Below, piece after piece: positions 1-7,076 of a stretch of DNA of 7,076 nucleotides. The position numbers were made by a program, and so were the translations under genes. This DNA comes from Rhizobacter sp. (lineage in GTDB: Bacteria > Pseudomonadota > Gammaproteobacteria > Burkholderiales > Burkholderiaceae_C), in contig JANXVK010000646.1 in assembly GCA_025351675.1 (NCBI GenBank), forward strand, positions 1 through 7,076, read 5' to 3'. The notes under the pieces were generated by a model that did not search any database, had not been told where the DNA came from, and saw nothing but the letters and a program-made list of their open reading frames with translations. The number at the start of each line of letters is the position of its first letter. The stretch's first letter is position 1.

Positions 1-1641
1 CCGCAGCACAAGCTCGAGCTGCGGCGAGAACTTCGCGAAGTTGATCTTGCCGTCCTGCGGCTTGCGGCGCTCGGAGATGTCGAGTTCGCACATGATCTTG
101 ACGCGGGCGATCAGCGCGTTGCGGTAGTTCGGCGGCAGCTCGAGGTAGGTGCGCAGCACGCCGTCCTTGCGGAAGCGCACGCGGATCTTCTCGCGCCCCG
201 GGTAGCTCTCGATGTGAATGTCGGAGACGCCTTCGCGGTCGGCCTCGATGATCATGTTGTTGAGCAGCCGCACCAGCGAGTTGTCGGACTGCTCGATCGG
301 TCGGTCGTCGTCGCTGGCACGTTCCAGGCCTTCGCGCTCGAGCGTCGCGATCAGCTTGCTGGTGTCGGGCAGGTCGAGCTTGATCGACAGCGCTGCGTCG
401 TGCGCGGGGCTGCGCTGGCCGTCGATCGCGCCGATCCTTTCGTAGGCCGTGTGCAGCACCGCGTCGATCGAGCGGCTGTTGGCCAGCACCGGAACGACCT
501 TGATCTGCGCGATGAATTCGACCTCGTCGACCGCGCTGCGGCGGCGCGCGGGGTCGTCGAGCGCGACGATCAGGCGGCCGTCGCGCAGCAGCAGCGGCAG
601 CACCTGCAGCCGCATCGCGACCGAATAGCTCAGGCGCCGCAGCGCCTCGGCCTCGACCGGGAAGCTGTCGACGTCGACCAGCGGGTAGCCCATCTTGCGC
701 GACAGCGCGACCTGCAGGTCCTCGCGCGAGACCACGCCCATGCGCACCAGCAGTTCGCCCAGCGGTACGCTGCGGTCGCTGCGTTGCTGCGCCAGCGCCT
801 CCTGCAGCTGCGCCTCGTCGATCATGCCGAGCGAGACCAGCGCCTCGCCGATGCGCACCATCGGCATCTTCGCCTGGCGCTCGATCGCCTCGACCAGTTG
901 CGCCGGCGTGACGACCTGGCGCGTCACCAGCACATCGCCGAGCTTGCGCTCGCGCAGCTGCTGCTGGACGCCTGCGGCCGCCTCGATCTGCGCCGGCGTT
1001 GCGCTGTGCTGTTCGACCAGCAGCTCGCCGATGCTGGAGCCGATCTCGAACCGGTCGTAGGCGTTGCGCGGCACGAAGCAGCTAGTCACGCTGCCGTCGT
1101 CTTTCGCCGAATCGGCCTCGGCGCAGGGGTGGAACAGGAACAGCCCGTAAGCGTTCTCGACATGGCCGACCGTCTCGCCGATCAGCTCGGCGCCGCTCGC
1201 CAGCGTGAGCTGGTACAGCGAACGCGCGCGGTGCGCGAGCAGGCCGGCATGCGGGTCGCCGAGCGCGAGCGCGGTCGGTCGCACCGGCGTGGTCAGGGTC
1301 AGCGAGCGGAACTGGTCGAAGCGCAGCGGCAGGGTTGTGCGCGCCGGCGGCAGCTGGACGTGGGCGACGCCTTCCTCGGGCACGAAGAAGGTCAGCCGGC
1401 CCTTGGTGAGGCTGTCGTTCAGCCCGACGATCTCGCAGGGCAGCGGGTCGGTCTGCGGCATCGCGAGCGGGTAGCTGGCGTAGGGCGGCGTCGGCCAGCA
1501 AAAGGGTTCGCGGCTGAGCTTGTCGGCAAAGTGGCGACCGGCCACGGCGCGCGCCGATGTGCCCGGCTCGTGGCCGCGCGACCCCGGCGAAGACGCCTCC
1601 GCGTTCGGATCCCATTCCATCGGTGTCGACATGTTTGCCAT
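1..1641 (-). CDS. GspE/PulE/PilB-type assembly ATPase, N-terminal part (cut by left edge)
   Basis: Translating the minus strand from ATG at 1641 gives 547 codons without a stop to the window edge. Residues about 450-547 match the start of the type II secretion/type IV pilus ATPase module, with DNSLVRLLNNMIIEADREG, SDIHIE, VRFRKDGVLR and LDISERRKPQDGKI. Walker A, Walker B and the Asp/His boxes would lie beyond the edge, so catalytic competence cannot be judged. Residues 204-316 hold four units with an exact 30-residue period, starting IGELLV, LGDVLV, IGEALV and LGELLV, like the MshEN/T2SSE N-terminal motif that binds c-di-GMP in some relatives. Residues 1-203 form a beta-rich region I do not recognise. 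The start is supported by GAGG 9 nt upstream; ATG at 1632 is an alternative. Known family members are cytoplasmic hexamers that power pilus or pseudopilus assembly. The subtype (PilB, GspE or MshE-like) is not settled, so no symbol is given. Confidence 0.9.
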   Translation of the reverse strand, partial: MANMSTPMEWDPNAEASSPGSRGHEPGTSARAVAGRHFADKLSREPFCWPTPPYASYPLAMPQTDPLPCEIVGLNDSLTKGRLTFFVPEEGVAHVQLPPARTTLPLRFDQFRSLTLTTPVRPTALALGDPHAGLLAHRARSLYQLTLASGAELIGETVGHVENAYGLFLFHPCAEADSAKDDGSVTSCFVPRNAYDRFEIGSSIGELLVEQHSATPAQIEAAAGVQQQLRERKLGDVLVTRQVVTPAQLVEAIERQAKMPMVRIGEALVSLGMIDEAQLQEALAQQRSDRSVPLGELLVRMGVVSREDLQVALSRKMGYPLVDVDSFPVEAEALRRLSYSVAMRLQVLPLLLRDGRLIVALDDPARRRSAVDEVEFIAQIKVVPVLANSRSIDAVLHTAYERIGAIDGQRSPAHDAALSIKLDLPDTSKLIATLEREGLERASDDDRPIEQSDNSLVRLLNNMIIEADREGVSDIHIESYPGREKIRVRFRKDGVLRTYLELPPNYRNALIARVKIMCELDISERRKPQDGKINFAKFSPQLELVLR

Positions 1642-1791
1642 TTCGGCCGCCCTCGTTACCAGGAAGGCCGATCGCCGCCCGTCGGGCAGCCGAACATCGG
1701 CAGTTCCTCACGCTCGGATGGTGGCGCGGACGGCGCCGCGCCGATGCGCGGAAATGAGGCGCTCGGAGCGCCCAGTTCGACGCTTGGGCTC
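1642..1791. other. Intergenic stretch between ATPase start and IS left flank
   Basis: This 150-bp stretch should hold the promoter of the minus-strand ATPase gene. Apart from that gene's probable ribosome binding site (GAGG just upstream of 1641, minus strand), I see no clear -35/-10 pair. A short GC-rich hairpin, GGCGCT-cgg-AGCGCC, lies at 1758-1772 without a T tract. Short open frames crossing this stretch have no recognisable product. The IS insertion lies about 150 bp upstream of the ATPase start, so it may have separated the gene from more distal promoter elements. That last point is inference. Confidence 0.5.
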
Positions 1792-1797
1792 GCTAGC
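1792..1797. other. Presumed IS481-type target site (one copy), GCTAGC
   Basis: GCTAGC directly abuts the left terminus of the insertion sequence. IS481-type elements are known to insert at NCTAGN and duplicate those 6 bp. No second GCTAGC, and no CTAG at all, is visible just beyond the right break near 2824. That agrees with loss of the right end after insertion. Confidence 0.7.
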
Positions 1798-1825
1798 TGT
1801 GATGCTTCAACAGGTTGTTGCGGGT
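1798..1825 (+). repeat. Left terminal inverted repeat of the IS481-type element
   Basis: This is the outer end of the element, with TGTG as its tip next to GCTAGC. The assignment rests on similarity to the known IS481 left end and on the CTAG context. It could not be confirmed by pairing because the partner repeat is missing. The inner boundary is approximate. Confidence 0.7.
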
Positions 1826-2824
1826 GTTCACCCGGAGAGGTTTTGAGAGACTGGGAATCGCCAAACCCCCTGTCCACTTCAGAGCCCCATCCGGATGAAC
1901 ACTCACAAGAATGGCCGATTGACGTACCTGCGGCGAGTCGAGATGGTTCAGGACATCACCCAGCGTGGCTTGGTCGCCTCAGATGCCGCTGCCAAGCAGG
2001 GCGTGAGCGCCGTCACGGCGCGCAAGTGGCTCGGTCGCTACCTGGCCGATGGAGCCGCCGCTCTGATGGACAAGTCCTCCCGGCCGGACCACTCGCCACG
2101 AGCCATCGAGCCGAGCGTCGCGCTGACCATCGTCGAGCTGCGCCGCAAGCTGTATCTGCAGTCCCGAATAGCCTCGTACACCGGAGTGTCCAAGGCGACT
2201 GTCAGCCGCGGGTTGCGCCGCGCAGGGATGTCCAAGTTCAGCGATCTCGGACCGGTCGAGCCGGTGCAGCGTTACGAACGTGAAGCGCCGGGCGAGTTGC
2301 TGCATATCGACATCAAGAAGCTGGGCCGCTTCGACAAGGTCGGGCATCGCATCACCGGCGACCGCAGCCAGCGCGCGCGCAACATCGGCTGGGAGCACGT
2401 CTTCGTGGCCATCGACGACCACAGCCGCATTGCCTTCACGCGGATGTGCCCCGACGAGAAGAAAGAGAGCGCGGTGGCCTTCCTGCAAGAAGCCACGCGG
2501 TACTTCGCGGGACTGCGCGTGCCGATCCAGCGGCTCATCACGGACAACGGCCCGGCGTTTCACTCAGCCGCCTTCGGCGAAGCCTGCCTCGAGCTGGGCA
2601 TCGCGCAGAAGTTCACCCGCGCCTACCGGCATCAGACCAACGGCAAGGCCGAACGCTTCATCCAATCGGCGCTGTGTGAATGGGCCTACGGGCGGGCGTA
2701 CCAGCACGCCGATGATCGTCGCGCGGCCTTGCCCGTCTGGAACCACTTCTACAACTGGCACCGCCAACATCACGGCATCGGTTGCCTGCCGCCCATGTCT
2801 CGCCTCTCGGCCTCGCGCAAGAAC
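1798..2824 (+). mobile_element. IS481-family insertion sequence, right end deleted
   Basis: The element begins TGTGATGCTTCAACAGGTTG. The leader up to the transposase ATG, including TGAGAGACTGGGAATCGCCA, closely resembles my recollection of the Bordetella pertussis IS481 leader (about 1.05 kb, transposase filling most of the element). The right end should be a copy of the left terminus in reverse complement, close to CAACCTGTTGAAGCATCACA, near position 2850. No such sequence is present there or anywhere up to 2990. Transposase homology stops after the PMSRLSASRKN segment, near 2824, which I take as the break point. About 1,027 bp remain and roughly 25-45 bp are lost. Without the right inverted repeat this copy should not transpose as a unit. 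The exact break point is uncertain by about 10 bp. Confidence 0.87.
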
Positions 2825-2857
2825 CATGCCGTAGATCGGGTTCTCGTTCTCGAATGA
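1895..2857 (+). CDS. IS481-family transposase, 320 aa, C-terminus replaced
   Basis: This is a DDE/rve-type transposase. The N-terminal helix-turn-helix region (about residues 20-55: VASDAAAKQGVSAVTARKWL) and a second DNA-binding segment (about 70-115) precede the catalytic core. The triad is visible: D139 in LLHIDIKK, D217 in LITDNGPAF and E253 in NGKAERF, with exactly 35 residues between D217 and E253. Proteins of this group usually end shortly after the PxSRL motif, present here as PMSRLSAS near residue 300. The last 11 residues (HAVDRVLVLE and the residue before) do not look like the family and come from DNA beyond the IS break, where TGA at 2855 ends the frame. The catalytic core is intact, so it might still act in trans on other copies. 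The ATG at 1895 matches the usual MNTHK-type start of this family; no strong Shine-Dalgarno is seen. Confidence 0.9.
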   Translation: MNTHKNGRLTYLRRVEMVQDITQRGLVASDAAAKQGVSAVTARKWLGRYLADGAAALMDKSSRPDHSPRAIEPSVALTIVELRRKLYLQSRIASYTGVSKATVSRGLRRAGMSKFSDLGPVEPVQRYEREAPGELLHIDIKKLGRFDKVGHRITGDRSQRARNIGWEHVFVAIDDHSRIAFTRMCPDEKKESAVAFLQEATRYFAGLRVPIQRLITDNGPAFHSAAFGEACLELGIAQKFTRAYRHQTNGKAERFIQSALCEWAYGRAYQHADDRRAALPVWNHFYNWHRQHHGIGCLPPMSRLSASRKNHAVDRVLVLE

Positions 2858-2982
2858 GCACTCCAGAAACGACGTGGTTGGGTGGACGGATTCGTCCACA
2901 GCGATGCGGCGTAAAAAGCATAGAGCGTGCCGAGTCGGCCTGCATCGGTTGTTCCACCGGCTTGCAGTGTTGATGAAATTTC
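2825..2982. other. Unassigned junction DNA between broken IS and regulator
   Basis: This stretch lies between the lost IS right end and the regulator promoter region. I recognise no gene in it. A minus-strand frame stays open across it and runs on antisense into the IS, with a fragment reading LECSFENENPIYGM. That could be a remnant of an interrupted gene or chance. A palindrome lies at 2882-2899. Composition is less GC-rich towards 2970-3005. Confidence 0.5.
2882..2899. promoter_or_regulatory. Perfect short palindrome (hairpin or operator candidate)
   Basis: GTGGACG-gatt-CGTCCAC has two perfect 7-bp arms around a 4-nt spacer. No T run follows on either strand, so it is not a clear intrinsic terminator. 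It could be a protein-binding site or part of the unknown junction DNA. Function is unassigned. Confidence 0.4.
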
Positions 2983-3005
2983 GATAAATTGTCAATAAAT
3001 TATCA
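2983..3005 (+). promoter_or_regulatory. AT-rich tandem 11-bp repeat, candidate MarR operator/promoter
   Basis: ATAAATTGTCA (2984-2994) is followed directly by ATAAATTATCA (2995-3005), identical at 10 of 11 positions and spaced about one helical turn. The span 2983-3004 is also an imperfect 22-bp palindrome (GATAA... ...TTATC). MarR proteins commonly bind such pseudo-palindromes over their own promoters. A possible -35 TTGCAG (2962-2967) with a -10-like TAAATT (2985-2990) and a 17-bp spacer would place the repeat over the promoter. The promoter assignment is weak; the repeat itself is clear. Confidence 0.5.
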
Positions 3006-3012
3006 GCGTCTT

Positions 3013-3018
3013 GGAGGT
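3013..3018 (+). promoter_or_regulatory. Shine-Dalgarno GGAGGT deciding the TTG start of the regulator
   Basis: GGAGGT lies 6 nt before TTG at 3025. This near-consensus spacing favours 3025 over the upstream in-frame TTG at 2989, which lies inside the candidate operator and lacks such a site. Confidence 0.75.
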
Positions 3019-3024
3019 CACAGC

Positions 3025-3567
3025 TTGAAGGATGCGCGCATTGCGGCGAAGACTCCCGGCAAGAAGCCCCGTTCGCGCGGCATCGTCTCGTCGTCGCACC
3101 TGGTCTCGCCGAAGAGCGTCGAGCTCTCCGAGTTTGAGTTCGGCATGATCGTCGCGTGGAACGCGTTCTCGCGCTGGGCGATGCGCTGCATGGCCGCCGC
3201 CGGCTGCCCCGACCTGACGATCACCGACGTGCTGGTGCTGCATCACCTGGCGCACCGCGAGCGCAACAAGAAGCTCGCCGACATCTGCTTCGTGCTGAAC
3301 TACGAAGACACGCATGTCGTCGCGTACTCGCTGAAGAAGCTCGTGGCCGCCGGGCTCGTGCAGGCCGAAAAGGTCGGCAAGGAGGTGATCTACAGCCCGT
3401 CGCCGAGCGGCGATGCGGCGGTGCGGCAGTACCGCGAGGTGCGCGAGGCCTGCCTGATCGACAACCTCGCCGCCGAGCGCAACGCCGACATCGGCGAGAT
3501 GGCCCGGCTGCTGCGCACGATGTCGGGGATGTACGACCAGGGGGCTCGCGCTGCGACGTCGCTGTGA
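3025..3567 (+). CDS. MarR-type winged-helix transcriptional regulator
   Basis: The 180-residue protein has a basic N-terminal tail (KTPGKKPRSR, residues 9-18), a helical segment (about 35-60), and a winged helix-turn-helix. The latter includes LTITDVLVLHHLA (64-76), a recognition region KLADICFVLNYEDTHVVAYS (83-102) and the LKKLVAAGLV/wing segment (103-125, ending with EVIYSPSPSG). The pattern matches the MarR-like 'predicted transcription regulator' group often seen beside hydantoin/oxoproline genes; that association is from memory. It probably dimerises and controls the downstream racemase and oxoprolinase genes in response to a ligand, and may repress itself through the AT-rich repeat upstream. 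The last codons (ACG TCG CTG TGA) lie within the first unit of a 44-bp tandem repeat. The ligand cannot be deduced. Confidence 0.85.
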   Translation: MKDARIAAKTPGKKPRSRGIVSSSHLVSPKSVELSEFEFGMIVAWNAFSRWAMRCMAAAGCPDLTITDVLVLHHLAHRERNKKLADICFVLNYEDTHVVAYSLKKLVAAGLVQAEKVGKEVIYSPSPSGDAAVRQYREVREACLIDNLAAERNADIGEMARLLRTMSGMYDQGARAATSL

Positions 3568-3699
3568 CGACGGCGTGGCGCGCTCGTGGCCCTTCGGCGA
3601 CGTCGTTGTGACGACGGCGTGGCGCGCTCGTGGCCCTTCGGCGACGTCGTTGTGACGACGGCGTGGCGCGCTCGTGGCCCTTCGGCGACGTCGCTGTGA
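3555..3699. repeat. 44-bp tandem repeat, about 3.3 copies
   Basis: Units lie at 3555-3598, 3599-3642 and 3643-3686, with a partial fourth at 3687-3699. They are nearly identical; the visible difference is C or T at unit position 8 (gacgtcgC/Ttgtga). Each unit begins gacgtcg and ends cccttcggc. Units can fold locally (CGTCG-6 nt-CGACG), and the first and last junctions contain the palindrome GCGACGTCGC. The stop TGA of the regulator lies at unit positions 11-13 of copy 1. The GTG start of the next gene occupies unit positions 10-12 of copy 4. The array forms the whole spacer between the two genes. Confidence 0.93.
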
Positions 3700-4337
3700 A
3701 TCAACTCGGCGTGCTGATGCTCGACACGCGCTTCCCGCGCATCGTGGGCGACATCGGCAACCCGGCGACCTTCGATCTACCGGTTCGCTACCGCACGGTG
3801 CGCGGCGCCTCGCCGCAGCGCGTGGTTCGCGAGCGCTACCCGGCGCTGCTGCAACCCTTCATCGATGCGGGCCACTCGCTCGTCGACGAAGGCGCGACGG
3901 CGATCACGACGAGCTGCGGCTTTCTCGTGCTGCTTCAGCGCGAGTTGCAGGCGGCGCTGCCGGTGCCGGTGTGGACATCGAGCCTGTTGCTGCTCGCGGG
4001 GCTGAACGACGCGGGTGTCGTCACCGTCGATGCCGTGTCGCTCACGCGCGGTCACCTGCGCGCGGCCGGCGCAAGGGCCGGCACACTGGTCGAGGGCCTG
4101 GCCATCGGTTGCGGATTTCAGCGCACGCTGCTGGACGACGAAGCCACGCTCGACCCCGACGATGCGCGCGCAGAGACCGTCGCTGCCGCGATGCGATTGG
4201 TCACGCGCCAGCCTGCGCTCTCGACGATCGTGCTCGAATGCACCAACATGCCGCCGTACGCCGACGCGGTGCGCGCCGCGACCGGCCGCGTCGTGGTCGA
4301 CATCACGACGCTGCTGCGCCAACGCTTCCAGACCTGA
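3696..4337 (+). CDS. Asp/Glu/hydantoin racemase-superfamily protein
   Basis: Starting at GTG 3696 the protein has 213 residues and begins [20 protein letters not shown]. Two cysteines in the right settings, C74 (TTSCGF) and C182 (LECTNMPP), are 108 residues apart, as expected for the two-base cofactor-independent racemases of this superfamily. Length fits. Substrate could be an amino acid, hydantoin or a related acid; the neighbouring oxoprolinase-type gene suggests interconverting stereoisomers of a cyclic amide or its product. This is inference. The frame stays open upstream to 3630 through the tandem repeat, but that extension is arginine-rich repeat translation and is unlikely to be native. 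No strong Shine-Dalgarno precedes 3696; coupling to the upstream gene may once have served. GTG at 3711 and ATG at 3717 are less likely starts because they remove conserved-looking N-terminal residues. Confidence 0.82.
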   Translation: MNQLGVLMLDTRFPRIVGDIGNPATFDLPVRYRTVRGASPQRVVRERYPALLQPFIDAGHSLVDEGATAITTSCGFLVLLQRELQAALPVPVWTSSLLLLAGLNDAGVVTVDAVSLTRGHLRAAGARAGTLVEGLAIGCGFQRTLLDDEATLDPDDARAETVAAAMRLVTRQPALSTIVLECTNMPPYADAVRAATGRVVVDITTLLRQRFQT

Positions 4338-4354
4338 ACCGGACTTTTCCCACC

Positions 4355-4467
4355 ATGAGTCAATTTCCCATCGCGCAGTTTTTGCGGGCCGAGCGCCGGG
4401 CCGCTTTCAAGCCGGCCCGCACCTCCTTGGGGGGTCGATCGACGTACCCGTCGATCGGGGGGTTGGC

Positions 4468-4471
<4 letters not shown>
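4355..4471 (+). CDS. Possible 38-aa leader peptide/small ORF overlapping the oxoprolinase start
   Basis: ATG at 4355 opens a 38-codon frame ([20 protein letters not shown] at the N-terminus) whose TGA at 4469-4471 overlaps the GTG start of the next gene in a GTGA arrangement. It has no recognised homologue, no signal peptide and no membrane segment; the N-terminal half is basic. Its ribosome binding site is weak (GGA about 11 nt upstream). The region folds into strong hairpins that would hinder ribosome access to the next start, so its value may lie in being translated rather than in the product. It could also be a chance frame in a 130-bp intergenic region. Confidence 0.35.
4384..4420 (+). 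promoter_or_regulatory. Two mutually exclusive GC-rich hairpins
   Basis: The right arm CGGCCCGC (4413-4420) can pair with either of two copies of CGGGCCG. Pairing with GCGGGCCG at 4384-4391 gives 8 bp. Pairing with CGGGCCG at 4397-4403 gives 7 bp with a 9-nt loop. The two forms cannot coexist. No T tract follows, so this is not an intrinsic terminator. Competing stems upstream of a gene start suggest an RNA switch or attenuator, but no known family is recognised. Confidence 0.45.
4421..4463 (+). promoter_or_regulatory. Hairpin enclosing the oxoprolinase ribosome binding site
   Basis: CGATCGACG-tacc-CGTCGATCG (4436-4457) is a perfect 9-bp stem ending at the G run (4457-4462) that lies 5 nt before GTG 4468 and is the only Shine-Dalgarno candidate. 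Upstream, ACCTCC (4421-4426), part of an anti-Shine-Dalgarno-like CACCTCCTT, can pair with GGGGGT at 4458-4463 (one G-T wobble). That would close an outer stem over the inner hairpin and mask the binding site. Pairing is read from sequence; stability was not computed. Confidence 0.5.

Positions 4472-7076
<2,605 letters not shown>

Noticed and set aside
214..2283. 689-codon plus-strand open frame
   Set aside because: It runs antisense to the secretion ATPase and then out of frame through the IS. Its translation is rich in Arg, Gln, Asp and His with no motifs, the usual shadow of a GC-rich gene.
1979..2563. 194-codon minus-strand open frame inside the IS
   Set aside because: It is antisense to the transposase core, with no motif and no ribosome binding site evidence.
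2989..3024. Upstream TTG start for the regulator
   Set aside because: It lies in the AT-rich direct repeat and lacks a Shine-Dalgarno, whereas TTG 3025 has GGAGGT at 6 nt.
3630..3695. N-terminal extension of the racemase to ATG 3630
   Set aside because: The added residues are translation of the tandem repeat (MALRRRRCDD...) and do not belong to the family. GTG 3696 gives a normal start.
3555..3699. CRISPR array
   Set aside because: The repeats are directly abutting with no variable spacers, there are only 3.3 units, and no cas genes are seen.
4397..4457. Intrinsic terminator between racemase and oxoprolinase
   Set aside because: The hairpins are strong but no T run follows any of them, and the last one abuts the next gene's ribosome binding site.

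Overview
The window is GC-rich and carries tightly packed genes that favour G/C at third codon positions. The protein types point to a betaproteobacterium of the order Burkholderiales, close to the Rubrivivax/Leptothrix/Methylibium group. This placement is inferred from style and family resemblance, because there is no rRNA or other phylogenetic marker here.

Left part (1-1641, minus strand): the first 547 codons of a large GspE/PulE/PilB-type secretion or pilus assembly ATPase. It runs off the left edge just before the expected Walker A motif. It has an unusual beta-rich N-terminal region of about 200 residues. That is followed by four consecutive 30-residue repeats resembling the c-di-GMP-binding MshEN motif, then the start of the ATPase module. 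About 150 bp of non-coding sequence separates its start from an insertion sequence.

Middle (1792-2824): an IS481-family element. Its left end, beginning TGTGATGCTTCAAC, directly follows a GCTAGC hexamer that fits this family's NCTAGN target. The transposase keeps a complete DD(35)E triad. The right end of the element is gone, and the reading frame continues about 11 codons into unrelated DNA before it stops. The element is therefore a 3'-truncated remnant at a rearrangement junction. About 130 bp of unassigned DNA follows, with one perfect short palindrome.

Right part (2983-7076, plus strand): an apparent operon for 5-oxoproline/hydantoin-type compounds. It contains a MarR-type regulator with a good Shine-Dalgarno and TTG start, preceded by a tandem 11-bp repeat that could be its operator. 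Next come an Asp/Glu/hydantoin racemase-superfamily protein and a 38-codon small ORF ending in a GTGA overlap. Last is a fused HyuA-HyuB protein (ATP-dependent 5-oxoprolinase type), truncated by the right edge. The inferred logic is that the regulator senses a ligand, the racemase interconverts stereoisomers, and the hydrolase opens the ring using ATP.

The most unusual features are non-coding or in-frame. A 44-bp tandem repeat (3.3 copies) appears to have pulled apart an ancestral stop/start overlap between the regulator and racemase genes. Competing hairpins and an anti-Shine-Dalgarno-like stretch lie within the 38-codon ORF, immediately upstream of the oxoprolinase start. A 21-codon low-complexity insertion lies inside the HyuB-like half. 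I saw no tRNA, rRNA or CRISPR array.
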